Assembly (NCBI GenBank): GCA_015501075.1
Contig: JADNYJ010000034.1
Location: 186,001 to 250,000, forward strand
Reading direction: 5' to 3'
DNA: 64,000 nt
From: Gymnopilus junonius
Taxonomy: Eukaryota > Basidiomycota > Agaricomycetes > Agaricales > Galerinaceae
In this document: piece after piece, positions 31,942-45,624 of the stretch
How the letters are laid out: every line of letters begins with the position of its first letter
Position numbering within the stretch: the stretch's first letter is position 1
Program-made: the position numbers and the translations under genes
Notes under the pieces: model-generated
Database searches by the model: none
What the model saw: the letters and a program-made list of their open reading frames with translations, nothing else
Told to the model about the DNA's origin: nothing

Positions 31942-34557
31942 ATGTTTGAGTCGCCATCCGCGTCGACACAGCTGCTGGAAAACAAGAGTGAAACCGACGT
32001 CCTGACCACGCCGCAAAATGAAGGGCAAGAGGCACTGATCTCCGCTACACAGCCTACAAAGAACAAAGTGTACGCTCGTAAACAGGTTCTCGCGGTCATC
32101 GTTCTTGTGGTCATCATTGTCGTCTTCCTGGTCGTCTTCCTGCCTGTCTTTTTCCTCGTTGTTGACAAGAACAGTGGTAGTAGAAAGTCGATTCCTGGTG
32201 CCAGCGCGGTTGGAGGTGGCAAGGTTCCCAATCCCAATTCCCCAAGTGGAGCTATTGTAAGTTCTTGCTTTAGCCATCATCTGTTGCCGTCCTCAACTCC
32301 TCGCTCTTTTCTTCAGAGTGGGGGCGATGGATCCATTATTAAGCTCGATAATGGGACCGAGTTCACATATCGAAATCCATTCGGTGGTATCTGTAAGGCA
32401 ACTCACGTTCTTCGTCTTTCATGATCACTCCGACTCACATTGATTTGTTCACAGGGGTACAAGATCCTGCCAATCCTTTCAACAATGATGCTCGGCCGAA
32501 TTCCTGGACGCCCCCTCTGAATACCAGCTGGCAGTGGGGGAAGGACCGTATCTATGGCGTAAACCTCGGCGGATGGCTCGTGACGGAACCTTTCATTGCC
32601 CCAGCTTTGTATCAAAAATACCCGACCGCTGTGGATGAGTTCACGCTCAGCCAGGCTATGGCTGCAGACACCGCGGACGGAGGTTTGGGACAGTTGGAGG
32701 ATCACTACAAAACTTTCATTGTGAGATTTCTGCCATGTTTTCCTCTTATCAGCGACATGACATTCACGGAACCACAGACCGAACTGGATATTGCGCAAAT
32801 AGCAGGTATGGCATTCTTATCGGTTTTGAACAACCTCGAGGCAGGCATTGAGGATATTTCTTGTGAGGGGCGGGCCTGAATTTCATTCGCGTGCCTCTTC
32901 CGTTTTGGGCAATCGAAACTTGGGATGGCGAGCCCTATCTGGCGAAGACATCTTGGACGTGAGTGCAGACATACGCTATAGATGCTGAAATCTAACGCTG
33001 ACCGTTATTCAGATATTTCCTGCAGCTTCTGAACTGGGCACGGAAGTACGGCCTACGGGTTTGCCTCGACCTTCATACTGTTCCAGGTTCGCAAAATGGT
33101 ACGTAAAACATTATCAACAAAGTTGGTCGCTGCTGACTTATCTTTCTCCGTTCAGGTGATAACCACTCCGGACGGTACGAACATTTCTTACTGCGTGTAC
33201 TACAAAATTTCTCAAGTACTATATCCATAGCTTGGCTCCTGTCGGGTTTTTGGCTGGAAACTTGGGTTTGGCTACTGCTCAGAGAACACTTTACTACATT
33301 CGCGTTCTTACAGAGTTCATCTCACAGCCAGAGTACCAGAACCTTGTTCCCCTCTTTGGAATAGTAAATGAGCCCTTAATTGGCGAAATTGGCATGGATG
33401 TCATAACGAGCTTCAATCTCGAAGCTCATGATATTATCCGGAATATCACTGGACTAGGAGAAGGAAATGGTCCGGTGTGTTTATATGCCTTGATTTGAAA
33501 GGGGGGTCAATGTTCAACCTATTTTTCCTTTCTCAGTATATTGTTATCCACGACGGTTTCCAGCCGCTTTCAGATTTCAACAATTATTTGCAAGGGTCAG
33601 ACCGCGTCATCTTGGACACCCACCCTTACTTTTCCTTCGGCGGTATCTCATTGGCTCCGATCGGTGTGGATGGAGATGACGGCCTGCCAGGTGGTGAATG
33701 GCCTTTGAACGCGTGCAATGCCTGGGGTCCAGAGCTCAATCAGAGGTTGGATTACTTGCAATGCTTTATGTTGTAATGATCCTCACAATGTTCTTTTTCT
33801 AGCCGCATGAACTTCGGAGTAACCCTCGCTGGCGAGTTTTCGGCCTCTCCCAACAACTGTGGATTATTCTTGGTTGGTGTTGGCCAGAATTCGACTGACC
33901 CTCAATGCCCTGAGTACGATGATTGGACAAACTACAACTGCACGATGAAACAGGGCATTCAGAACTTTGTGATGGCGAGCATGGATGCTTTGGGTGATTG
34001 GTTCTTCTGGACATGGAAGGTTCGTTCACACCTGCCGTCATGCTCGTTTCTTTCTAATAGGTGCGCTGTAGGTTGGTCCAGCGCAATCTGGCGTGGTTGA
34101 AACCCCTGGATGGTCATATCAGTTGGGTTTGGAAAACGGTTGGATACCTACCGATCCCCGGACAGCCTTTGGAATGTGCGGAGCATTGGGGGCAAGCCTA
34201 CAACCTTTCAACGGTAGCTATCAACCATGGCAAACCGGTACACCATCATCGATTCCAGCTTCATCAACCTCGCAATTTCCCTGGAGGCCGACGACAATTT
34301 CCTCAGCCAGCGTTCCAGTCGACCTTTTACCGACCTATACGGACACTGCGTCCATCATTACTATGCCACCAGCCACCTTCACCCAGGCCCCCGCATCCGT
34401 TACGAAGGCCGCTGATGGCTGGTTCAATACAAAAGATACCATAGGAGGCATAACCAGCGTATCTGGGTGTCCTTATCCCAGCGAATATGACGCCACCTTT
34501 ACTGTGGTGCCTACTGCCCCTTGTACGGGGCCTGGCTCGGTCGCGACTGCGGCTTGA
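31942..34557 (+). CDS. Membrane-anchored exo-beta-1,3-glucanase, glycoside hydrolase family 5
   Basis: ATG 31942 to TGA 34557, about eleven exons. A short cytoplasmic tail is followed at residues 55-75 by one strong membrane segment (LAVIVLVVIIVVFLVVFLPV), giving a type II topology like yeast Exg2/fungal ExgD. The catalytic domain starts with RIYGVNLGGWLVTEPFI. It includes GAGLNFIRVPLPFWAIET, LRVCLDLHTVPGSQNG, the acid/base Glu in GIVNEPLIGE (about 33365) and the nucleophile Glu in VTLAGEFSAS (about 33835), then GDWFFWTWKV. The C-terminus is a Ser/Thr/Pro-rich tail with FPWRPTTISSAS. The enzyme trims beta-1,3-glucan in the cell wall. Introns such as 32257-32316 (GTAAGT..TTCAG) and 32393-32454 keep frame. 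No break is found in 2.6 kb. Confidence 0.9.
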
Positions 34558-34898
34558 AACATACTATCTTATCCCATTCACTGGACATCTCAAAAACTAT
34601 GGACTAATGACATTGGCGATAGCCATCGCAACAGGGACATTTGAACCTTTCGGAACTCTAGATGTACTATTATTTATGTATTTTTACCCCGCTATTCGCT
34701 CTCTTACACGCAGAACATTGCTATCCTCCTTTACTTTTTTATTTACCCTGTTTTGTAGAGGGTAATTGTGTAAGTAGTAGTGCCAATACACGAGCAATTG
34801 ATCATGTCATGATGTTGTTCAGTACCACCATCAGTCCTCCTCCCTGTTTCATTCCTCCCACTTCGGAAGTACCTCAATACCGCTTCAAACTTTGCTAG
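34558..34898. other. Intergenic spacer
   Basis: Short spacer between the glucanase and COG6; T-rich, no gene seen. Confidence 0.5.
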
Positions 34899-37857
34899 AT
34901 GGCTAGCAGCACGCGTTCTCCAAGCATAACGACTCCAAGACCTTCAACTCCGAGCCAAACAGACCGAAAAACCTCATGGACACCGCAAGCGCGATTTCCA
35001 GCTTCCACCAGGCTCTACAAGGTTCTGAGCAGCAATTTTGACGATGAAGAGACGCGTCAGGCGTTATGGACCCTCTCAGACCTCTATGCCGCCCCTTCGA
35101 AGGGAAGGAAGTGCAGACGGTTGCCAGCGAGGAGGCAGAAGATGAATTTGGCGTTGAAGGAGTAGATCCCTCTCACCACACTGCCGCTGCAGCTACTGCC
35201 TTTATTGAAACTGTTCCTGGCGAGTCGGCTACACGAGCACGTAAGAATTTGAGGAGGGATATGGAGAAGAGACTGGCCGAAGGCAGCAAGAAGTTCTTGG
35301 ATGCCCTCGGTGAGGTTGACGCGGTATGTGGCTCTTACTGTTCTTACAACAATGCTAATAGAGGCTCATTTATATTTCTACAGAGGTTACTTGAGCTACA
35401 GGCCCATGTAGCGGCTATGCGGGCTAGCTGCGACGAAGCAGAAACTCAGTTAACACTCACGAATGAATCGAGCAAGCTTCTGCTGGAAAGAGCTGGAAAC
35501 CTGCGAGATGAGAGGTCTGTTGATGTTCTATGCCCAATCTTGACACGCTGACCTGTGGTTAGGCAGGAAGTTGAGAATAAAAATCGATTATCTCGCTGTT
35601 TCTGGATCGGTTTACTCTCAGTGAGAGTGAAGTGGAGGCCTTCACCTCGAGAGAGGTGCCGGTTGGGCAACGTTTCTTCCAAGCAATGGACAAAACGGAG
35701 AGAATACGGGAAGATTGCCGCGTCTTGATGTCTGGAGAAGATGGGTCGACAAAGCTGGGTAAGCGGCATGTCCAGTAGCCATTGCCTCACGTCTCTTATT
35801 TTACTCGGTCCTTAGGTTGGAAATTATGCTCGACGTCAGCCAACCTCGAACAAGGCTACGAGAAGATCCTTCGTTATCTATCAAACGAGTTCCGTCAAGG
35901 AGGGCGCGATTCGCAATTGGAAGTCAGTTCACAAATGCGGGAGGCCGTACAAAGATTGCGGAAACGACCTGAACTCCTCACGTACGTGGTTGTCCATTTG
36001 AATTCTATCGAACCTATGTCAACCTTTTCCTATTGCAGTGAGGCTCTGGCATCTCTGTCAGAAACACGTCAAACGACCCTCCTGTCGTCCTTCATCGCGG
36101 CTCTCACCAGAGGCGGACCCTCAGCTATCCTCGGCCCATTGAATTGCACGCCCATGATCCTCTGCGTTATGTCGGTGACATGCTCGATGGGTGCATCAGA
36201 CTATCGCAGCTGAACGCGAATTTCTGGAGAGCCTCTTTGGAATGAAGCAGGATGGTCGAATGGTGGGCAGTGTACGGAAATTCGACTTCAAGAAGGAAGA
36301 AGAAGAATGGTTACGGAGTTGATGGACCAAGCTGTCGAGAAACTCTGCGTGCCCCTCAAGGTTGGTATTTTATGCGTTGCCCAACAGCTTTGAATTCCTT
36401 TGGCTGACTGTGACATGCAGATGCGTGTGCAGCAAACTATTCGATCTCAGGAAAGCAGCATTATTGCTTACAAGATCGCCAACCTCCTGCAGTTCTATTT
36501 GATGACAATGCGTCGAACACTTGGGGATGAGGCTCTCCTATCATATACTTTGAAAGAGTGAGCTTCGCTCCAGCACGTCTTTACTGGAATCTAACTGCCT
36601 GCCCATAGGATGACTGACGTAGCATACAAAGTTTTCTATGACTCAATTGAGAATCAGAGCCAGGCTCTGTCTCGTGTTCGTTTAGTGAGTTGCATTATCA
36701 CATTAAATTTCTCATTCCCGGTTCTGATCCAGATTTAAAGGACGAAGACGACCCGTCTCTCGCACCTCCTCTAGTGGTCTCGACCACGCTCAAATCCTTC
36801 GCGAAGTCATGACAGTGTACAAATCCTCTTTACTAGGAATGAAGACCAAGTGAGGTCGTTGCCGGCTTCCACCAAGTGCTAGACATCATGGTCGATCCAA
36901 TTGTGGTGATGTGCATTGAGAATGGTGATGCAAAGAGGAAGGCCAGGCCCCGGTGGGACGAAGCCGTTTTCGTCCTCAATTGCCTATGTTACTTGCAGGT
37001 CTGTTCGTCTTTCTAGGATGTTCAGGCCACTGGAGAACTGATGACGTGGTAATTAGAGTGTGCTCAGTCCATTTGAATTCACGATGAAGAAGCAAGCAGA
37101 GATCCAAGCCTTCTTGGACCAGCGGGTCGTTCTGCTGACAAATGAGCATGTACGCATTGTCTTTTCTCTGCTGGTCAGGAGCGACGCTCAAGGTCGATGT
37201 TTAGGGTCACGATCTTCTGAAGGACGCGGGACTGCTACAAGTAGCTGAGGCATGCAGAAGCCATAAGACTGGTGTACGTTCTTCAATTTCCGCTAATGTC
37301 TCTGCTAATACTACCAATCGTAGGAACCACTGTCGCGGATCCCGGGCACCCAACCAACGGATCTACAGGAGGCCCTGCACCACTTCTCTATTTGGCTATC
37401 CGGTCTGGAAGTCGTGCAGTCACCCCGCCTTGCACAGCTGACGGTGCAGAGGCTACACACCAAGGTCCACCAAGACGCCTTGGCGAGGCTGGTGCGGACG
37501 TACAAGATGATCTGCGATGAGGTGAAGGACCCGCGGAATCGGTACGAGGCTGCTTCGACGTTGCTGGGGAGTGAGAGGCCCTTTGGACAGGTGCATTTGC
37601 TTTGGCAGGTGTTTGGGCTGGAGGAGGAGGAGGAGACCAATGAAGGAGAGAACGAAGAGGAGGACAGTGATGAAGGCGAAGATGAAGAGGAGGATGGGGA
37701 TGAAGGTGAAGATAGCGATGATATGGCCAGCGATGAAGAAGAGAGTGAGGAAGAGTCGGGAGACGACAACGATAAGGGTATATCTTTTGATTATCGTATA
37801 TATTTCTGTTATCTGATAACGGTATTCTTTCTATCAGGACTTGATCCAGGATCTTAA
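34899..37857 (+). CDS. COG6: Conserved oligomeric Golgi complex subunit 6, with many frame breaks
   Basis: COG6 is a lobe-B subunit of the eight-protein tether that recycles Golgi enzymes. Family blocks appear in order: DDEETRQALWTLSDLY, LRRDMEKRLAEGSKKFLDAL, LLELQAHVAAMR, LFLDRFTLSESEVEAF, VGQRFFQAMDKTERIREDC, the hallmark PRPIELHAHDPLRYVGDML, AAEREFLESLFGMKQDG, and at the end VHLLWQVFGL. An acidic tail (EEEEETNEGENEEEDSDEGE) precedes TAA 37857. Introns have normal GT-AG ends. The blocks lie in changing frames; each step is explained by one missing base, at about 35092-35095 (C run), 35579-35583 (A run), 36129, 36188, 36310, 36781 and 36838, and there is an apparent in-frame TAG at 37202 in the expected frame. 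Identity is certain; whether it is functional is not. Confidence 0.85.
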
Positions 37858-39748
37858 CCTCGAAAGAGGCCGTAGGATACCCCTATACTTCATGTTCAGG
37901 TTGTTTCAAAATCCCAATCACACCCTTTTCATTGAATCTTGGGCAAATCTATGAAAGCAAGCCACCCCAGCTGACAAGATGAAAATACCTTTTGCAACTT
38001 TCAATTCGCCGTGAACTCGTCAGGTTCCTTGATATACTTATTCCTTCCGCGCGATCGCAAAGATATACTCTGACATACTCACCACTGGGAGTAACTCGGC
38101 AAAATCAACGACATTCTTGTTACCAACGCCCGGCGAATAGTATATTGAACGGTGATAAATTGACCTTAGTCGTCCTCAGTCATTCTCGTCAACTTATGAC
38201 CCATGATCTTGATAGATGGGGAGCACAGCGGTTTCAGCTCCGAAGGCGTTCTCGACCGGAATCAGTACAGTTCAAATGGGGGTAGTAATGACCGTGCGAG
38301 GGCGTTGCTTTTATCTGCCCTCTGTTCATCGCACTTCTGTCTTGTCTAGATTCCTGTCCCAGGCGCTATACATTTGTGCTTGCCATTAAAGTTCATCAGC
38401 GCACTGAAATCTTGTCGTCCCTTTCTGTCATCTAGATTCCGGCTGCCTGGATCAAACTCTCAAGTTCTTTCTGTATCAAGTGCGGTAATTCAATGTCTTT
38501 CCTTTCTCTCGCCGCTGGGGATGTGCCTGCCATGGTGCACGGTTGAGTTAGATTTTCGGACTTTGTTGTCGCTGTCCGACATGGAACTCATTTCAATTAA
38601 ATCCTGCAGATGATGAGCTGATTTGGGACTTTTCACATTCGCAGCCCTGCATTTTTTGAAGCCCCTGAAGAGCATCATTTTGTTTTGTTGCGTTCGTCAA
38701 GAGGGGGGTTCTCATCACGCCATCCTTTCTACAGCTCTTCCTTGTTTTGACCGACTGGTAACTTGGCATCCATCTCGCATGTCTGATATCTTCATAATTA
38801 CGCTTCGTTTCGATTTCTTTCTAGGTACCCATTTAGAGAAAGAGGAAAAATGATGGACAAGGAGTCATGGACCGGTGGTACCTCACATCTTGCAACGGTG
38901 GACGCAACTTCAATCTAAATAAAGCACTGGAAGAAGGTGTTGACGCATTAAAAATACACCTTGACTTCCTCCTGTCGTCTGCGCCACTGAGTACTGGATA
39001 TATATAATTGCTGGACATGAGTGTAACTTCCAGTCGACGGCCTCGAAGGAAGAAATGCTTACTTGTGAGGCTGCCCGATGGGCGTTTATGAATCTGGTAT
39101 GCGATATCGCGCGTGAACAATCTGAAGTAAGATAGCAAGACCGAGAGTCGAGCATTGTTACAATCCAGATAAGGGCCCTATCCAACTAAGGAGTTGTCGA
39201 GAGAGTATTCATCGAGATTACATGGCGATGCACGCCCTTGAAAAGGAAGAAAGATTGTTGTTGCGTTGCCATGAATTGCGTCGGTGCGCAGTGATATCAA
39301 TTCCTATGTAGTCGTTTAGAAGGAAGGAGGGGATATTCATTAGTACAATTTTGTATTCTAGTAGTATAGAGTCAACAACAAAAGAAGACAAACGGAAGCA
39401 GACAAAACCAATAAAGAACCGAAGAAAAAATAGTTCCGAGATACGTAGGTCGTGAGTGATTGGTGGAGGTAATGGTACAAACCAATAAAAAGGGAGATCA
39501 CTGAATATCCTAGAGAAAATGACAGACAGAAAGTGAAAGTACAAGTTCATTTCGTTCGTAGAGACGGATGGATGATGGATCGGAAAATAATAAGATAAGA
39601 TACAATGTGGCGTTTCAATTGTAATTTGAGGATATCGTGCGTTCGTCCGTTGGTCTCTCTAGAAGTGGGCCAGTGTTGAATAGATATAACATTTAAAATC
39701 TTGGCGAGGGTTTGATGTCGTTAAAGATGTTCCTGGCCATCAGCCACA
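37858..39748. other. Gene-free stretch
   Basis: 1.9 kb between the convergent 3' ends of COG6 and the Rab gene. Several ORFs of 60-110 codons on both strands lack motifs or splice logic. Nothing recognised. Confidence 0.5.
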
Positions 39749-40960
<1,212 letters not shown>

Positions 40961-41301
40961 CTAGTCCCAAATAAAACGCCGCGTTGCCTGGCTCCAATCG
41001 GTTTGAATGTTCCCGTGCAAATTTAAAATTTCGCGAGCTTTCTCCGTATGAATAAAGTCCACAAGATGATTCGATGTCCTGGAATGAAATTGAAAGAAAG
41101 TGTACAGAAATTGGAGATTATGGGTGTTGTGGATTGAGGACAATGTTGTGCACACAATTAATCGTCGTTGTCAGGGTAGTCTTACGTCATCACAGATATC
41201 ACGTGCCGTGACGGACCATTCCGGAATTTGTTGAGCTCGTTGTCACCATCGCCCGCGACTCCTTCAGAAACAATTTTCATTCCAACACAATCTCTGCAAA
41301 G
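40961..41301. promoter_or_regulatory. Divergent promoter region, Rab gene / ATP synthase epsilon
   Basis: About 340 bp between two divergent ATGs. No coding motif. An ATCACGTGCC E-box-like site (CACGTG) is at about 41199-41208. Confidence 0.45.
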
Positions 41302-41611
41302 ATGACCGCCTGGAGGAACGTCTTCACGTATGTTATTGAGGTCTACAATACTCAGACTTTCTGTACTGATTTGGATTGTTTAAGGTACAACAAGTTTGCC
41401 CAGATCACAGCTCGGGCTCTCCGCCAGTCGTTGAAGGAGGAGGAGCGTCTCGCCGCTGAGAAGCGTGGCATTACCACTGTTAGATACCAGAAGTGGGAAA
41501 ACGGCGTTGGTGGCCAGCAGGTGCGCCTTCTCCAGGCTTGGTAGTATTGGCTAAGCATTGACTTGTACCTCTTTTCTATTCCAGGTTCAAGTTCAGCAAG
41601 AGCAAAAGTAG
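41302..41611 (+). CDS. ATP15: Mitochondrial ATP synthase subunit epsilon
   Basis: Three exons, 41302-41327, 41385-41520 and 41585-41611, give a 62-residue protein. It begins MTAWRNVFTYNKFAQIT, where the family has the conserved SAWR-x-(A/V)-G/FxY start, followed by ARALRQSLKEEERLAAE and a Lys/Gln-rich tail ending QQEQK. It is the small stalk subunit of F1-ATPase, not the bacterial epsilon, and works in the mitochondrial inner membrane complex. Introns GTATGT..TTAAG and GTGCGC..TCCAG keep frame. The length fits the family (about 60-70). Confidence 0.88.
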
Positions 41612-44189
41612 ACAGAGCTCTAGAGACCGACCATTTCCTTACCAAAATCACCTGGAATTCATGCCTCATTGTTGAACTTTCTCCATATACTCCTACGAGA
41701 TTTGTTCCGGACTCCGGATGCATCATGCCTATGTCGCGTCAGGTCACCTTTCATGAGTGGTTCCTGTACCCAACGTCAGCGCTGTTCTTTGAGTCACTGA
41801 TCGTCATATCCGTCAGTTTAGCCTCTGCAGCCAGTTTTGCTTGGTTGGGCTATCTCCTTCAGTCGCGGTGCCTCGCCCATTGCGCTGTCGAGAAGATTGA
41901 AAGGAGATGTCGCTCAAGCCTTTAATTTTTTAGTGTTGCGCAAATGTCTATGTTCATTCTCGATCGTTGACGTTCGCAGCATTTTGAAGTCGTACCTCGG
42001 CCTAAATGGCAGATGGACGCCCCAAGGGCATTCTGGAAAGATCTAGCTTCAGACTTGTTTGTTCTGATACATTTACCAACTGGTTTCTCTCAGATACATG
42101 TGCTTTTCCGATGTTGCTGATGTCTTCTGTTCAGGAAACTTTCCTTCGGGGACTCAGGCGTAAATTCTCAGGCGCGTTATACGTCATTACTATTCCGGCT
42201 GAACATACTTCAACACTTTGAAGGCACAGTTGCGCCCGTCCGAGCTGGCTTTATGGCAGATGACGAAACTGAGTGATTCAAGAGGCTCATATTTTTCGAC
42301 GCTGACCAACATGCCTACGTATGATCACCGTGACCGAGCGTTGGCGTCCTTGGCACATGAACTTACATTGGACTTCGGCCTGATGTGATGTAACCCTTTC
42401 CTGACAATCAACAGAGTGCTTCTCCTTCCTCATGTTCTTATAACAAATGGAAGATAGGTCCGACAAGGCCGTTATGAAATGAAAGTTCGTTCATTGATAC
42501 ACCATTCTGACATCTTTACCAGAACCTTCAGTCCTCGGAATATCTGATAGATATGTATGTCGACAAGACGTTCAGGAATGTTCTCCTCAGAAGACTCAGC
42601 TGAAAAGCCCCAGGTATTTTATAAAATTTCTCGACTTCTAGAATCCGGTTCAATATTCTCCGATTTTTTATTCTTGTTTTACTTAGGCTTTGCACTTTGC
42701 AAGTGGCATGATCTGGCCAGTTTATAGTTAACGTCGTGATGAGAGTGACTTCAGACGCATGTATGTATCCTCTATATTTGTCCCGAGGCCCCGAACGTTG
42801 GTCATCCCGGGATGTCAGAACTGCTTTTTGGGTGATGCAACGCTTTTTTGGTTAATGCATCCAGCGCAATACTTCTTCCTGACATCGACATGGTCCCGAA
42901 ATAAGTCGCAGGTTGATCTCACAACCATTATGAGGATACGATTCCTGAAATTTCGGTCAACCTCAGGCACCAGTATCAGTCTCATTCCACCAGCAACATC
43001 TATGTCCTATTTCCCCCAATTTACAAGTGATCGTGTTCAAGGATCCTCCCCGCCCTCTTCAGGCCTTCACTACATATCTTATATGCTGCGATCCGGCTGA
43101 ATAACTATTTACGCCCTTTTTATAGACGTCGTGGGTAGGATCTTGCCTTGTTCATCTGGGCTACTGTTATTATAGATGATGAAGGCAGCATTTCGAACGC
43201 CACAAAATCCTATCAGACTTAACACCCCACCCTTCCTGTCGACCACCCACAAATAAAACATGGCCATATGGACGCCATACTTCCGGAGGCATCCCAAAAC
43301 TCGCTATGTATAATTGTACAATTTGTTATTTTGATTCAGTGACTACTAACTATCCGTAGTCATAGCTGTGCATGCCCAACGTCTTTATGCATTCGGAAAT
43401 TTTTACCTCTGATGGCGAACTGAAACAGGCATTGCTGGCTTTTGTAAGTCTTTGACTTTCCGGGAGTTTACAGTCCGGCTAATCTTACAGACCCATCTAT
43501 TTGGCGGACTGTGTGGGTGCTACATACTTAGCCTAGGAGTTGAGCTAACGTCTCGTGAGTCTGTGAATTCTATTCGGCTAACAGTTGCAGACTTGAGATC
43601 TCATGGACCATCCGTGATATGTTCTGAAGACTCTCTTGTAGTGTATTTAGTCTATAGCAAAGTATGTATGTGTGTCTCGACTTGACCATCGGCTATTGAT
43701 ATTTCTGGCAGAGTGGCGGTATTTAGCCGACCTTGGTGGGCAATGTGCTCAGAGTCGATATTCTCAGTTAACTCTATGCCTCACATCTGCATCACATCAT
43801 TTGCCATGTGTTCTACGACAAGTAAATCCACGATCCTACTCCGAATATAGGAAAAAGTTCTCCTTGAAGCTTGAAAGCCCTGCTCCTGTTCATTCGCCAC
43901 GAGACGGTCAAAATGCGATGCTTATTCTGGCTTCTTAATTTTCGTAAGAAAAATAAAGGTGTTTCCTCCGCCACAAGCCATCGCCACTAGCCGTTAGTAA
44001 GCTTACCAACGGTCGGACGCGGTATAAACTCTAGAGTAGGGTCAAATTGGTATTTCTTACGCGGCCAATTCAACCCAGGATGTCAGAGACGGACCAGCGT
44101 TCAAACCGCCAGCTCGCTGCTGACGATGTGGCTCCCGCCATATCTTACGCACTTATGCATTAGGCCCAGGGAGGGCTGATCGTCACAAG
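41612..44189. other. Gene-poor stretch
   Basis: 2.6 kb after ATP synthase epsilon with only small chance ORFs (for example 41563-41925 and 42759-43100). No RNA gene, repeat or domain recognised. Confidence 0.5.
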
Positions 44190-44448
44190 TGCGCAGATTC
44201 CGGATCATGAAGTGAATTAGGAGGTGCGCAATTCGCTTCGGAGTTTACTGCTGGACGAAACACACGCCCTTCGCACCAGGCACCCACCCTCCTCGGCCCT
44301 TTGAAGATTACGTTTGTCTGAGCACGGTTCTGACCCTTGGCCATAATAAAATTGCCTGGCGTCCACTCAGTATCGCCAAGATTTTTTACGACTTTGGTGT
44401 CTACTGGGGCCCACTTAAGCAGAGCTGCTTGAGTAACTCCAGGTGATT
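44190..44448 (-). pseudogene. Orphan coding fragment of unknown family
   Basis: A stop-free minus-strand stretch without an ATG reads LLKWAPVDTKVVKNLGD, TEWTPGNFIMAKGQNRAQ and GAWCEGRVFRP, then a stop. Residue composition is protein-like and unlike neighbouring random frames. I do not recognise the family and found no flanking exons, so it is probably the remnant of a lost gene. Confidence 0.35.
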
Positions 44449-45624
44449 GATTTCATTAACTGGGGTGATTCTTCTCAAACTTGGGCAATAAGAGTAAATA
44501 CTGAAGGAAAGAGCGAAAGAAACTGCTGCGCTTCCTAACCGAAATACTGGGACATGAAATACACGAATCGCAATTGAATACGCAAAATTGGTGCGCGGTA
44601 CCATGCATTTATATTGAATTTACTCTGTACTCGGTAAGAACGTAATCCAATGTATATCGCAAGCTTTAGGCTTACGGGTTTGACGATGGATACATGCTCT
44701 TCAAGGTTCATGAAAGTGTGGAGCGCTTTGTGGTTAGCGAACGCAACCTTGGGACTTGCGCTGCGCATAATCTCAGTTTACCAAGCGGGTGCTTCTCCAT
44801 CTCCAAGAAGCATTGGCGCTAAGCGCCAAACGCTCCAGATTTGACGTTATGAAGGGCACTTGCTCACTTCAGTGTCTTCGATTTAATAGATTCCACCTGC
44901 TGGTTGCGTGCTGGGCGCTGCGGTTGAGAGCACTGGCGAGCACTAGAATACCGACGCTATTCAAATGAACGTTACTTCAATCATCCACATCGCCATGGAG
45001 AACGACGCGTGCCAGGCTGCAGTGCCGTCAGGTATTTACAGCTGCAGATATGTAAAGATTAGGTGGTCTCCAGGTCGCGTGAAATGATAATTACAAATCT
45101 ACTCAACGAGACGACCTTTCAACATGATCGACATGAGTATCACCAAGTCATTTACGCACAACATGCCTGTTTCTGATGGGTGAGCTCAGATCGCAGATGG
45201 CCTTGAAACAGAACTACCGTTGAAATTACTCTAAGCGGACAGTTTGAATTTGCAAGATCTCGAAATCTGAACCCTTAGGAATTAGAAGACAGTGGTGCAG
45301 ATGGTGCGGTTGGAAATCGGTATTGGCATTATTATGGTACAAGAATGTATACCAGACGAGAGAAGAAAAAGACCAGAAGAAGGAAAAAAAAGGATGTCGT
45401 ACAAGTACACTAGTGATCCACTAGAAATAACTAAAAGAAAGAGGAAGGAGGTGTGTATAATAGAGGTGCTTTATGCGATAAATGACACGAGAATGAGAGG
45501 AAAGTCAAAGTCGTCAACATCGTTAATATTTTTTGTGGAGCTGGGAACAGCAACCTGTATAAGAAAAGAGCTTGACCTGTATAAAACAGATTAATGAACA
45601 AAATAAAAATAATAGGGTCGTCGA
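44449..45624. other. Gene-poor stretch
   Basis: 1.2 kb with a purine-rich run at about 45350-45450 (AGAAGAAAAAGA-type). No gene recognised. Confidence 0.45.

Noticed and set aside
31762..32280. Minus-strand ORF of 172 codons (Asp/Asn/Lys-rich)
   Set aside because: Antisense of the glucanase N-terminus and membrane segment.
37311..37769. Minus-strand Ser-rich ORF of 152 codons
   Set aside because: Antisense shadow of the acidic GAA/GAG tail of COG6.
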